Shown in pieces: positions 23,772-36,538 of a DNA stretch of 64,000 bases (position 1 is the stretch's first letter; each line of letters begins with the position of its first letter). Origin of the DNA: Rhypophila decipiens (taxonomy: Eukaryota > Ascomycota > Sordariomycetes > Sordariales > Naviculisporaceae). The stretch covers positions 62,001 to 126,000 of the forward strand of contig MU858083.1 in assembly GCA_033297075.1 (NCBI GenBank), given 5' to 3'. A model generated the notes under the pieces. The model saw only the letters and a list, made by a program, of their open reading frames with translations. It ran no database searches and had not been told where the DNA came from. Made by a program: the position numbers and the translations under genes.

Positions 23772-25194
23772 TTACACATGACCACTACAAGAATACACCG
23801 ACGCCGTCTCGTCCCCAGGATCCAAGCACCAAACAGTCTCTTTTAACCAGCGCCCCAACTCGACGCGACAAACCTCGGCTTTACTCTCTGCGTCCTCGAT
23901 CGTCTCTTGCCCGCCAAACCACCACCGACAATTCGCATTGTCAAAGCCATGCATCACATCCGGCACAAGAAGCCATTTAACCCCGCCAGTTCCCCAGTTC
24001 TCCTCGAACGCGAATCGCTCGACTTCTTCCTTTTCCAATCTCGCCCATGACGACGCTACCGACGTACCCACCCCGATCAACTCCCCCACGCGACCGACGC
24101 TATTCTCCCAACCACATATCCGCCATCGCGGGTCGTTACTCTTGCGATCGGGGATCTGCCTTAGCTTAACCGCTCTCTCCTCCCTCTCCTCGGTGTTGTG
24201 ATCATAACTCGCCGCAGCGCCCTCCCTCGCAAGCCGACACGCAAACCGCCAGCTTTCGTGCGCCAGGATATCCAATTCTGCAGCGGCCACACCAACAAAC
24301 GGTGGTAACTTCTCTCGAGGCGCAAAATACGGACTGAGCAATGGATCGGACAGGTCCTGGCCGTATGGGATATAACCCCACTCCAACGCCGGCGCAAAAG
24401 TCATCGTCGGCTCGGTCGTTGCGTTCCTTGGCGGCGGGAGCAAGTCGCCTTTCCACGGTCGATTGGCGGTTTTCTCTTCGACTGGGACGGTTAGGTCTAG
24501 ATTTCCGTAGCAAGAAATCACAGCTGCCGGGTAGCATTGCTGTTCGCGAACAAGGGGCAGTTGGCAAGCCGCCAGGGCGAGGTTCGCGCCCGAGGAGAAG
24601 CCTAGTATTGCGGTGCGGGAGCGTTTGGATGCGGTGTTGGCAGTTCGATCGATGGGCAGGGACTCGTCGGACAAGACGGCGTTGAGCAGAGCGCCGATGT
24701 CATGCACGCTTTTTGGGAAGGGGTTCTCGGGAGCTTTGGAGTAATTCAGGGCTACTACTAGGACGTATTGGCTGTCGGCGAAGGATCGGTTCCATTCGTC
24801 ATCGTCGCGCGATTGGCCGACGCAGAAGCCGCCGCCGTGGATGGTGAAGAGGGTTGGGAGGGTTTGAGGCGAGGTTTGGTCGTAGAAGGTGGGGAGGAAG
24901 ATGCTGCCGGCTCCCTGGTTAGAGTGGTCAGGTAAGTGAGGATCTTGTAGATGCCGTGTCTTACCGGACTGGAAGATTTGGACGACACTCGTAGGTTTTG
25001 ACTATGTCTGGTGCTCCGGGAGGTGGATTGAACGATTCTCGTAGGTTAATCCACCGGTAGACTGGGGAGACGAGCCCCTTGATAAAGTAGACGTAGCTTG
25101 CGTAGGTGAGCTTGGTAAGTAGCGGTGGTTCACGCCTGATTATGTTCTCTGCGCCTTGGTCTGTGGTAGGCGTAGTCTCATATGGCCGGACCAT
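23772..25194 (-). CDS. Alpha/beta hydrolase (HSL-type esterase/lipase)
   Basis: Predicted CDS is complement(23772..24903, 24965..25194), 453 residues, one 61-nt intron with donor GTAAGA and acceptor GGCAG; the join gives LPVRIFLPTFYDQ. The oxyanion-hole motif is FTIHGGGFCVGQ, the nucleophile elbow is LGFSSGANLALAA (G-x-S-x-G type, Ser in the middle), and the acid/His part is PDVMHGFDNA near the C-terminus. An acid candidate is VAAAELDIL. The motif order and HGGGF place it with the hormone-sensitive-lipase group. It has a longer insert (about residues 300-390) with charged, variable sequence before the catalytic His. Substrate unknown; neighbouring genes give no pathway. Confidence 0.88.
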
Positions 25195-26021
25195 GACAGG
25201 TTACTCGTCAGGGCAAGTAGTGGGCGAGTCTACGAGACGAGCTTTCTTGGAGGTCAACATGCCCATTATGAAGCAGGAGTAGCTGCATAATATGAGGACG
25301 AGACTCACTCTCAAATGTACGAGACGTAGAACGCTACCATGGTGGTAGACAGGGCCCGGATGACCATCTCAGCTGTCGACGTCGAACAGATACTTGCTGG
25401 CTTAGGATTAAGAGCTTTTGTTGGTGCCACGAGGATACCCCTTTTCGAGAGGGCTTCAACGGCAGAGGTCGAAGAAGAGCCACGTGCCGAACTGTAACGC
25501 GCGGGACGTGACATGGTATGGTACTGTCAACTACACGCGACTGACCTCAATACCAATGTGCTTGGCGGGGTACGGTGGTGATGGTGTTGTGATGCGGGGT
25601 TGTTGTCACTCTTTTGTTCATGTCTGAATGTTTGGGGAACCTTCCTAGCTGCCTTCCTCCACCGTGCGCCCTGTTGATCAGGGAATGCATGTGATGATTG
25701 ATCTGAACGTGATTCCCATGATCGGCTGCCACCGATTATTACGGAGGGCAGGAACCCCGCCAACTACAAAAGGAACGGGTTTATGCGGCCTGGGAGCGGC
25801 AGGTGCAGGTGAGATTGCGGCCTGTTCGGAGAGAAGAGACCTCTGACCGGTGATCTGCGATTCAGTGCAAGAGGAAGCTGCGGCTGAGCCTCGACTCCTG
25901 TTGCAACTTCTAACACTTCTAACCCTTGAGCCCAAAATTTCATGAACAATCTCAAAGACTCAACCATCGCCATCGCGACTTTTCATGTGTATAAGCCCAG
26001 CACATACATCACTTGTCGACA
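25195..26021. other. Divergent intergenic region
   Basis: About 830 bp between the hydrolase (minus) and the unknown 685-residue protein (plus). Only short scattered frames; no gene or repeat recognised. Confidence 0.5.
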
Positions 26022-28202
26022 ATGGCTGCGCTGGGGGGATCAAAGCATCTAGACTTGGAACCTCGCTGCGGAGCATGCGCCGATGTCATCTTTGAGCATG
26101 AAAGAGTCGTTGCATGTAAGTTTCATCCTCATCGCCACAAATCTCGAAATATTGTGAAGCTCACACAAAGTTCACAGTATACGGAAATGCTGGTCCAGAT
26201 GCACATGGCTACATCTCACACACCAAGCCATTCCCCTATCCCTTGGCCCACTACACCGAGGCCAAGGTCGAGAACAAACAGCTCTGCACACGCCCCGGAT
26301 GCGAGCTGTACCGTCTTCCGGGCTTTCAACGTCGAATACCCGAGGCGGTCACGGTTCATTATGCATGCTTCTCCATCTACATGCACGAGGCCGTCCCAAC
26401 TTTGGGCAGAGATGCGGCAGAGCAGCGCCTGTTCACCACGGGCCTTTACCGGAACCCTTGGCCGAGAGCGCACCCCTTATCATTGACCGACGCATATTAC
26501 ATGTCTCGGAGTGCCCTATCCAAGACGGCATCAATATCTGGATTGCCGCAACTTGGCGCCTATCCCGCTGAGCTGCTCGAGATGATCCGCCAGTCAAGTA
26601 ACCATTCCATCTTTTGGAGGACAATATCCGCCATCGCCTTCGCAGAACGAGCATGTGCGACATCACCGAATCCTTTACTTGTCGTGCCCATTTACGAAAT
26701 CGACAGCTGGGAAAGAGGCGGCATGCTCGAGCGATGGACACCGCCAGACCATCTTCCCACGGCCGATTCCGAGTTGGACAACCTCTCGCTGGAGGCCACA
26801 TCTTCGCTCTCCCCCAGGCGGGCCGTTGTGCGTCTTACAATTGATGCCGAGGGAATACAGAAGATCGAACTTCTTCGGGACCGTCCGCCGTATATACGTG
26901 AACGAACAGCAAGTATTGCCTACATGGTGGAGGAGCTGGCTACTCTCAAAGGCGTCGAGGCCTATTTCCAGGATGGTCTTGTCCAGCTATATTGCAAATC
27001 CGGCTATCCCAGTCTCAGGATATGGGACACGCCAGCGCCGCCCAGTCTTTCGCAATGCACCATATTTGCTGACAAGAAGAGGCCATGGCGGCATTTTCGC
27101 ACAGTCGAGTTTGACTCGATTACCGGCTTGACATTCTTCTACTGGAAAGGTGCCTTGCTTGGGATCCATCCACACCGTGTGAATGACCCTTGCGCCGGAA
27201 CCTCGTTCGACCGCCTGTCCAAACGACAACCGGCCGCTTGGATACATTACCCCATCTCACCGTCTGACAAGATTCTGATCTTTGGCACCCGTCCGGTGGA
27301 GGTCGGCGTAAACATTCTTGTATGTCATTACCCATCCCAAGATCCTTGTAATATTCCAACTGACCATCTTTTCCCATCAGATCAGAAGCCGTCTCTCAGG
27401 CGACGTGGTCATCGGCTCCTGGGGAAGGGGCACAGCAGCCGACACATGGCGACGAAAAGAGCCTACAACGCTCATATACGGCGATCCTCCTTTTAGCTGT
27501 CCAATTGCATACATCGGGACATACTGCCGCTATCTTCCGAATAAGCAGCAGCTCTTCAACCCAAACCCTGACTCTGACTCACTTCTCTCCTCCTCAAGTT
27601 CATCCTCCCTCGTCGTGTCGCCATCTTCCTCCCTTCCTGTCACCCCTACCGAGACTGGTGTTGGCTCTGACCCACGCGCGCGACACAAGGTTGACAGACC
27701 CTTTACATCCTTTACGAAACACGTTCCCCGCCTCCCAATACAACAAGGCACTCTTCTCTATTTTAGTGTCGCCTCCTTGAGGGACGTCGTCTCTGTCCAA
27801 ATCTTTTACGCACCCCTCGTACCACGTACTGCGCCCAATACGACACACCCCCATAACCTAGAGGTCGGATACCTCTCAGAGAACTCAACAACCGAGGGCA
27901 TCATTTTACACTACGCAAATGGAGGTTCTCGAGCACTAGGACAGGTCAAATTGCATGTCGACAACTTTGTGGAAGTCAAGAATCCGACACATGCCTTGCT
28001 GGAGCCGCATGGCTTCAAGAAGAGGAAGAGGGCCTGGATTGTGTTCGTTTCGGACCCAGAGCGAAATGAGGCTGAACCTGGTGAGGGGGTTAGTAGAGGG
28101 CCAGTGCGGAATATCACGTATTGGCCCATGAAGTGGGGAGGTGCGTTGAGGTTCTGGTTTAACGAGACTGAGCAGCATATCGGTTTCAGGTATGATGATT
28201 GA
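26022..28202 (+). CDS. Uncharacterised 685-residue fungal protein with Cys-rich N-terminus
   Basis: Predicted CDS is join(26022..26115, 26178..27319, 27381..28202); introns of 62 and 61 nt, in frame. The N-terminus has cysteines that could bind a metal: LEPRCGACADVIF, then QLCTRPGCELYRLP and VHYACFSIY. The rest contains conserved-looking globular segments, e.g. LGAYPAELLEMIRQSS (an F-box-like start of a helix pair), FRTVEFDSITGLTFFYWKGA, and RPWRHF, then a low-complexity Ser/Pro stretch (about residues 480-510) and a C-terminal region ending WPMKWGGALRFWFNETEQ. No membrane segment or signal peptide. I recognise this as the kind of ascomycete-specific protein that looks at single-gene level like an F-box-type receptor, but the evidence for that is weak. 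Confidence 0.75.
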
Positions 28203-28671
28203 GGGTGTGGGTGGCATTTTCGGTTGTATTAATGGCTGGTGAATGGGACAAAAGTGGCAGCCTGTATTGCCCCAAGATAATGGACATGATGGACACAATA
28301 CACGACTTGATGCGATGCACAACTAAACGATATACGGATGGCGACGATGGCGTTTTTGCTTGTTTTCTTCTTTTTATTGCCCATAGGTCAGAGCATATGG
28401 TATGGATGGGTATGGAAGGACGGTTAAAGTACACGGTATCATGACATGTTCAGGGAGTTTAAAGTTATACCTTCAAGTCAAATGACATTATTGCCACCTC
28501 CAGCAACCCGTTTTCCTGCTCCTGTCGTGTCTCACCGTATAAGCCCTCTGCAGACGGTGTATTTCATTGACGCTTGACATACGCCGAGTGAGTGGACATT
28601 GTGTTTTGTTGATAAAACACAAAAACAGGGGAGGAAACAGGGGAGGGGGGGGGGTCATGGGCAAAAAGCAA
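28203..28671. other. Intergenic region
   Basis: About 470 bp of 3' flank with a purine-rich run (GGGGAGG units, about 28,627-28,654). No gene. Confidence 0.5.
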
Positions 28672-28791
28672 AACATACAACACCAGGGATTCCCCAGTGG
28701 TCACCCACCTGAGTACTAGTCTGGCCGTCGCGGGCTTATCTATGGGAGAGCGGACGGGATCCCGAGTTTTCCAGCGCGTATGGTCGTATGT
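28672..28791 (-). rRNA. 5S ribosomal RNA, dispersed single copy
   Basis: Read on the minus strand, it begins ACATACGACCATAC and contains CTGGAAAACTCGGGATCCCG, CCGCTCTCCCATAGATAAG, ACTAGTACTCAGGTGGGTGA and the end GGTGTTGTATGTT, the landmarks of ascomycete 5S rRNA. The ends pair (ACATAC with GTATGT). Just downstream on the minus strand TTTTGCTTTTTG gives a Pol III stop. Compared with the common fungal form, the helix near the 5' side reads CGC where CAC is usual, with the pairing strand also changed (GCG for GTG), so pairing is kept. A single copy outside an rDNA array fits the scattered 5S genes known from Neurospora and relatives. Confidence 0.9.
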
Positions 28792-29935
28792 GCTGGTGGA
28801 GCCTCAAAATACGCTACTTATTCCAGGTCCCGCCCGGGCAAGTGGAGTTCGGCCGGAAGTGAACTGGCCTGGCCGGCTATCCAGGGAACTGTTTCCCTTG
28901 CTGGGACAGAATCTTTATTCATCAATGATACTTATGTTAGTTACCCAAAAGGCTACAAGAGGCCGGCGTAGCTCAGCGGTCAGAACGCGGACCAGCGTTG
29001 CGTTGCTATTTCGAACAGCGTTTGAGACCTGGTGAGCTTTCCAGCCAAGTCTATTCGGCAAATATTAGCTCATCCGAGTCAGCGGCATTTCCCTTTTTGG
29101 TTGGGTTTCTTTGAGCAGTGCTGCTTTTTTGTCATTTTCTTTATCCAGATGTTGTTTCTGTACCAGGTGAACTTCGAGCTCCATGATAGCAAGTTAGGCG
29201 TTGAGGACTAGAAGCCTTTGGTCGCCAATCTGGGCATCTCCGACGTTTAAATTGCTATCTGAACTATCAAGGGAGGCTATATAGTACCGCGTTGCAAAGT
29301 AAACCGACTCGCGACTGTTAAGGATCTCTAAAAGTGGTGAGGGCAGAGGGCCTCAAACTACCAAGTAAAGAGTTCACCTCCACAATCACAATGCATTCAT
29401 CAAGTCACTGATAGGGACAGTAATCTTGTTTCAAGACAGGTGTATTAATGGGACTATCTACATCCTTCATCCTCAAGGACCAAAACTAGTACCTAACCTT
29501 CCATGATCACTGCATGACAGTTAGCTCAAGTATCCATATCGCACACCTCGACCACCGCAAGAACAGTACCTCAATGCAAGGTATTACATACATTTGTAAT
29601 GAACAGAACAGAGCATCGCATCTTCACCAAAGATACTATCGTGAAAACGGGTGACAAAAATTGGACATATATATTGACATGGTTGATCGGTGTGTCGCTC
29701 ATCTTGCTGATCATGGCTTCATCAAAGAGCAATAAAGCACCAGCCATCATCCTCTGTGTTTGTTAAAAGACCAATTGTTAATCAGCAAACAACATACATA
29801 CATGACATTAACAGACATCAAAAAAGACGTTTCCCATGATGAAGAAGATGAAACAATGACAAGGGTAAAAAGGGAAAGAAAAAGAAAAACATCAGAAAAG
29901 AAAGACCGCAGTTTTCCATCTTCTCTTTCTGTCTC
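28792..29935. other. Intergenic region with a possible tRNA relic
   Basis: About 1.1 kb. Around 28,965-29,035 there is a tRNA-like A box (TAGCTCAGCGGTCAGA) and, about 35 nt later, a B-box-like GTTTGAGACC, but no acceptor stem can be formed. Otherwise no gene. Confidence 0.45.
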
Positions 29936-32900
29936 TCAACGGGCTGCAGCCGTACCGGTTGGTCTTCCTACAACAATCTCCTCGCCGCCTGGTACTTTCT
30001 CCGACTCTGTGCGACCCTCGTCGTCGTCGTCTGGGTCCTCGATACTCGTTCGTCGGGTGGCTTCTACCGCGCGGTTGATCTTTTGGCCATCTTCGCCAAC
30101 GACAACGGTGGCGCCTTCGTCGTCATCGGCGCGCATGTCGGCGAGGTCGACTGGCTCGTCTGAGATAGCTGTCGACTCAGTTGCGTCGCCGCCCGGGTTG
30201 CTCTTTTCAGAGGATGTTGGTTGTTGTTCGGTGTGGCTTGGAGGCGCGGCAGTAGTGTCTTTGACTGTGGTTGAGAAAGGCCAGAGGCTGGTGAATGGGC
30301 TCGCAGCGCTGCTGAGCTTCCCTACCCCTCCAGGGCTGGGATGCACAGGCAGGGGCTTCAGGAGAAGTCTCTCCCTGGAAGGGTCAATACCCGTAACCAT
30401 ACCTGTTGACGAACCCTGGTTGGCCTCTGGCATGGCAAAATCACCAAACTCTTCGTCCTCTATATCATCGTCAACGGCATCGTCTTCCGAGTCCGTCTCG
30501 TCGTCTCGTCCGTCCCCAAAGCGCTCGGGTTCTTTTTCGGTATCGGTTCTACCGGTTCCTCTCCGGGCAGTCCGGACTACGCCACGCCACCAGGATCCAC
30601 GGTTCCAGCCACTGCCAGAGTCTCGCCCGCCATTTTCAGCCTCGTCGTCATCGCTGCCACTCCCGGATCCACTGCCTAGCTCCTGCCTATGGTCATCATC
30701 TTCATCATCGTCGTCATCATCATCTGCAAAAGGATTCCGAAGTCGGTCGCTCGCCGATGTGCTCGGGAGACTAAAGGTTCCTGAACCTGTTGCGTTTTCG
30801 GATGTGGTCGAGGTGCCCTCTTCGCCGCCGTTGGCCGCTGCTGCCGCATTGCGCTTGTTCATTGCCAGCCTGGCGGCAAGTTGCAGACGGGCACGGGAAG
30901 GAGGGATGTTGAGAGGGGGAGGCGGTGGTGGAGGAGGAGGGATTGATGGAGGGTGCATGGACGAGGTATTGGCGTTGAGAGGGTCGGTATATGCGCGGAA
31001 CTATGGGACGTTAGTGACTGCGCATGTCAAGGCAACTAGAAAACCATAGAAAGGAGATAACCAAGCACTTGCCAGGTAGAGTTATGGGCAGAGGGCAGGG
31101 CAGGTGCAGCAGTAAAAAAGTCGCCCGTCTCACGACAAAGACATCCCATCTGATGATAGATGGGGCTTTTACGAGATGCCTTCGTTCACACACGAGTTGA
31201 ATCACACAGCCAGATAGAGAGCACAGTAACTCATGAGCAACTGATTACATCGATCATGGGGCGCTGTGATGCTACCAGTTATGTGTTGTCTTGCATTGCC
31301 GAAACATCGCTGTAACCGAAAACAGAGATTAGGGGGAAATGCAGAACATGTCAACAATAGCTGGAGGATGCAGGCCGGATCGTGGACGGCCCACCGACGG
31401 ATCAACGCCCTCAATCCCCGAGAAAGTCCATCAAGGCGAGCTCTTCCTCGTCGAATTCGGAATTCAAGTTCCGGTCGTCTATGTCATCGTCCAGATCCAG
31501 ATTTGGGGGCATCGAAGATGCGTTTGTTTGCGACCCACTTGGGCCGCCCATATGTGACATAATAAATGGTTCAGGATAACTAACCTCGCTTGCGACATCA
31601 TCATCGTTGTCCTGTTCGTCCTCTTCTTCCTCGTCGCTACTACTGCCGAAGCCAGACATCAGAGTCCCGGAGCTGATAGCAAATGGACCGATACCACTGC
31701 TGGCGCCCTCCGCCGCGTCCTGACCGCCACCGAGCCCAGCCTCGGCGAGAGCATTGGAGCCACCGTTCCCTGATAGTCCAATAGATCCCAGGCCAGTCAT
31801 GCCAGCACCTCCAAGACCGGAACCGCCCATACCTCCTCTCGCCATGGCAACATCAGGCCGGACTCCACCAAGAATAGCGTTGTCCCGCTCCCTTGTCTCG
31901 GCAAGAGGCCCTTCCACATAATTGACCCAGTTGGGAGCCATGACCTTCTCGAGAACCACTTCCCCGAGAACCTCTGGCGGATGTCGCTCCGTGAACTTGA
32001 CAACCTCTTCGGCGATCAAGGTGAGGTGGCCCATGTAGCCCATCCGCGTCTTGGTGGCTTTCTCGGACCTTTCACTCTCGAGCTGGCCGTTGATGATCTG
32101 ATTTGTGATGTCGGCCACCTCAAAAAGGCTCGTTGCCAATACCGGATTGTATCCGCGGTCCATCGGTCCATTGAACACTTGCTGGACAATGTCGTAGACA
32201 ACATTGTGTAGGAAGTTATTCCACTGATACCTGAAGAAGAAGGTCAGGATCGTGGGAACAACCGAATGCTCAACGAACTGCATTTTGAGGTAGTCGCCGA
32301 CTACCGCTTTCTCCTTTGAGCCGTCGTCATCATTTATAGACATGTTCGGGTCCGCAGAAGGGGCAGAAGGGGCCGCGGGTGGAGGGGGAAAGGACTGCGC
32401 CGAACTCGGGGCAGCTGCCTCGGCTGTTGGATCTTGTGCGGATTGGGCCTGTTTTTCTTCAAGGTCAGAGATCTGCTTGCTGATCTCAGCTTCGGAATCA
32501 GCAGAAGCGGGCGCTTCCGACCCAGATGCAGTCGAAGTAGTGGTCGGAACAGTGGTGGTGGCAGAGCCAGCCTGCGCTGCGAACAGAGGAGGCGGGGTGT
32601 CTTCTGGATGGGGCGAGAGGCCCTCTACAGCATGCGACTTCTCTTTGACGGGTTCCACCGTTACTTTTACTTTGCCCGAATCTTCCGCTTCAAGGACGCT
32701 TGCATCCAGGGTCCCTGTCGTCGCCGTGGTGCTTGTCTCTGCTGCCTGCTTCTCCTCTGGTTCAGTGATAGTAGGTTGGTGAACTTCTGAAGTCTTCTTG
32801 GCAACTTCTTCTGGTCCTGGGGCAACGGGGACCTCGACCGGCCCTCTCACGGTGCTCTCCTCTGCCGAATCCTCCTCCTCTTCCAGTGACCGCTTTGTGG

Positions 32901-34590
32901 GAGAGGAAGGGCGCGGGGCAAGTTCTCGCTCTTCAAATGTCGGGATTTCTGCGTCATCCTTGAGATCCATGTCTTTTGTATTCAGCCTAGGCGAGCTTAA
33001 GGGTTCCTCAACAAACTCATCATCGTCCTTGTCCAGGAACGATGACGTCGAGGAGGGGATGGGGATTTCCGGAAGCTCTTCGACGCCGTGCGAACTGTCA
33101 TCATCGGGTGCATCGGTTACTTCCTCAAAACCGTCGTCCTCCGAGACGTTCGTCACTCCAAGCCGGCGCTCTACTGCGTGGGATGACTGTGACATGCGCA
33201 TAGTCAGGTCTTCGGTGGACGATGGCGCGTCATCAACCCGCATAGGGTTAAGTCGCCCGGCTTCGCGCAGGCGCTGACGATGGGCATCACGGGCAGCAAT
33301 CATTTCTTCAGCCCCCTTTTCGTTCAAGAGTCCCATGTTGCTGCAATGGAGCAGTTCAGCCATCAGCTCGCAAGTCTTGAAGCGGTCGAATCCCAGTGGC
33401 TTGATCGGCTGACCCGAAGTTGTTACCATGCTCTCCTTCTGATTCGGACCGTTCAATACCAGGTTCATAAAGTCAGGGATATGATCAGCGAATAACCTAA
33501 GAAGAGTCCCTAGGTAGATGGGGTCGCGGCTCGACGGGAGCGAGTTCGGTTCCGCACCATCTGGGTCGTAATCAGAGTTGTTTTTGCGGATAACTTCAAT
33601 GATGATGCCGACACCGCAGGTCAGGGGATTTCCGCCGCCAAGCATGTACTGGATGAGCTGCTCCACGCAGGGTCTGGAAACCAGCTGACGGGTAAGTTCG
33701 TTAGGGCCAATGCACGTCTGCTCGTTTTGCGAGGCGTTCGCTGAAACCGTGATGATAGCCTTTAGAAAATCGCCGGCCGATGTCTGTGTTGACCAAGGGT
33801 GTTCGGGTCCAAGGAAGGACAGCAGTGTCGGGACGAGGTTCTGGGTATAAAGCCACTGTGAAACACATGGTAAGTTTGACACTCTCGAAGCCGGAACTCG
33901 GGGCCTGTTTACCTCTACAATGCCCTGACCGCTCTCTGTACGCTCCAAGCTGATAATGCGAAGCAGCAGGTCCATAATGTTGGGACAGTCAACATGGTTC
34001 AGCATGTCGGTTACAGCGCCGTCCAGACTTCTCAAAAACGCCAGCATGTCGTCCGTCTTTTTGTCGAAAAGAGACTCGTTAACCTTGGTAAAGTAGCTGG
34101 CTTGGAGGTTATCCAGAGGCGCCGGACGCTTCAAGAACTGCCAGAACTTTTGCAACAGTTCCTTACTCTCCATAAGAGCCTCGTAGATTGACCAGTTGTC
34201 CGAAGACAAGATCTCGGCGGCAACAAAGGCGTATCGGTTGCGCTTTTTCTCCACTGCCTCTGGATCGTTCTCTTCTGAATCGGTAGCGCTGGACGAAGCT
34301 CGTGGTCTAGACGGCAGCGCTACCCCTTTGCCTTTGCCCTCAACTTCCCCTTCGCCCTCGGCCTCGTCATCTCGGGCAGCAGGCGGTTCAGGTCTTGGAG
34401 CAACGACATACTCTAGGAGCTTCTCGAGAACGGCTGGTTCGCGCAAATATTCGACCAGCTTTGCATTGTGCTGCTTCAGCTCCTGAATGAGGTCGCTCTC
34501 TTGCAAAAGGTCCTCGAGTTGAAAATTCTCTCGGTCAAGGATTGTATCAATGGCGGAGGTGTTGGCGTAACCGCCAAATCTCCAAAACAT
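29936..34590 (-). CDS. SAPS-domain protein (Sit4/PP6 phosphatase-associated regulatory subunit)
   Basis: Predicted CDS is complement(29936..31000, 31585..33855, 33913..34590), 1337 residues. Introns are 57 nt (in-frame, readable) and 584 nt. The N-terminus MFWRFGGYANTSAIDTILD and LEDLLQESDLIQELKQHN, then NIMDLLLRIISLE, EWLYTQNLVPTLLSFL and the later KMQFVEHSVVPTILTFFFRY mark the SAPS family, which binds the PP2A-like phosphatase Sit4/PP6 and links it to G1 progression and TOR signalling. The middle and end are acidic, Ser- and Pro-rich; the last exon has PPPPPPPPPLNIPPSRARLQ and DEEFGDFAMPE. The long last intron is chosen because the donor GAG|GTTAGT and acceptor CCCATAG|TTC join in frame. 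Without splicing there, the frame continues 57 codons and ends at 31411, giving a 990-residue form. Confidence 0.88.
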
Positions 34591-36538
34591 GTTGGGCGAC
34601 TCCCAAGAAGTTGCTCACGAGAAAAACGAGGGGCACCACTGGCAGACAAATGGGCAATTGGCTTTGCCAGCACAGGACCCGGATCTTTGCCTCGACGATT
34701 TGCAGCGAGCGACGGTAGCGCTCAAGCGTGTTCGACGGTAATGGGAGGCTCGAAGTGGTTGAAGAATGCTCGATGATGCGATAAATTCGATTTGGATAAC
34801 GCCCGGGAATTCGTAAAGTTGGGTATCTCGATGATGTCTAGTATCTGCAGGACAGCAAGACAAGGTTAGTCGGAGTAAGAATTGCTTGCCGGCAATCAAA
34901 GAGTTAATCTTGATGCCACATGCAGCCACAATGTGTAATTTCTGTGTGTTGCGAGTTCGAGGTCGAGGAGGTTGTGGTTTTGGAGGGGAAGACGTAGGAC
35001 TGGACAGGGGGGTTGTGGTGCAGTGGGCGAGGCCGCTAAAGTTGCCTGTCGCAAAAAAAACGAGGGGCCACGTACAAAATCTCCTGAATGCCGATGAAGG
35101 ATATAATTACAGTGCCGATTCACCAGCTGGACGGACGAATAAAGAAAACAAGAGTAAAAGAAAAGTCGTCTAATGTAATGTCGTGAACAAATGCGCAACG
35201 GGATGGAATGCGCGCGGCCTGGCGGTTGATGATATGGGTTGCGAAAATCGGTTTCTGGTTTCCATCTGCACAGGACCAGACCTGGAAGCTTTCATGGCTG
35301 GGCCAGTCACTCGAAACGAAATGAGGTTCCCGGGGTCGGGGTCACGTTGTGACAGAGCTTCCCAGGATGAGGAACGCACGCACGGGGCACGGGGCACACA
35401 AAGCTCGTGGGCGCTGACTGCCTGGAACCCCCCACAGTTCATTGAGCCCCGCTCTTTGATTGGCTAAAAGTTGGGCGTTGACGGACAGGACGCTCGGGCC
35501 CGGTCATCGTTGGGCTTCTTCCCGGGACAGGGATTGGCTTTGTTATCGCCTGAACCTGCCCTGCGTGATGAAAAGGGGCAAGATGGCGCTTGCCCCAAAA
35601 ATGACCACTGCAGCTGAGTTAGAGGAAGGTGCTGAATCTTTGACGACAGAACCTGTCTGCTGCGCTCAAGACTGGACCGCGAAAGAGCAGACACTGTTAC
35701 CCCGTACCAGGGGCACATGCAGTTTTCTGCTCTCGACAAACATGTCCCGGCGTTGTGCGGGAAAAGGAGCATGTGATGACGATTGGCTAACCTTTCATGG
35801 ATTTGATGTCACCAAGAGGTAACCCCGAAAGCCACCACCGCCACCACACACAGCCACTTTGCGAATCCACGTCCAGCAACAAGGTCGAGTCAAATATACT
35901 TCATGACTGGACCCCGAGAGGACATACACACACAACCTCGAGCACAGGGACAGCAGGAAACTTCACCCAGCGTCCGACACCAGCGAGCCCCCCAGCGAAA
36001 TATCAGCGTTCCTGAGGACAGCTGTACCATACCTGTTGCCGTTCCTTTTTCCTCGGAGGCACGATGTGCAGGCTTTTGTCTCGCCAGCCGGCCCGGGATT
36101 CTACAAGAGTCCAAACCCGGTCGAAAGATCACTTGAATAACGGCAGTGAATGCTACCTCCCAAGGGGCCTGTGACTTGTCAGTTGAGTCACGGAAACCCG
36201 CTCTGCGGACGAAAGAGCTGAGGTCGATGTCAAGAGCCGCCGAGAGGAGAGAGGGTTACTGGCCGTGCTGTGGAAAATGAGCTAAGGGAAAGATACAGCC
36301 ATGAGAGACAGCTCACAATCTCTCGTCACAGAGCTAAGATGCCACCAGTTGACGTTTGATGGCGTGGAGATGATACGGTATTTGATACATAGTTTGGGGG
36401 ATGTCTGGGAGTGATACAGTCACAATATCATTGAGTACCCATGACGTTATATGACGTTGGATTAGTAGCGAAATTCGCCGACATAAAAGCCTGGCACAAC
36501 CGCTACTCTTTCTTCTTCCAAACCGCCTGCGGCAACAC
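34591..36538. other. Intergenic region upstream of the SAPS gene
   Basis: About 1.95 kb. Left end is the SAPS promoter/leader, right end the 3' flank of the acyl-CoA-dehydrogenase-like gene. Several short open frames were examined and none has the composition or motifs of a gene. Confidence 0.5.

Noticed and set aside
29760..31049. A 429-codon plus-strand open frame rich in Ser and Pro
   Set aside because: It is the antisense of the acidic last exon of the SAPS gene; repeated GAC/GAG/TCG codons on one strand make long open frames on the other.
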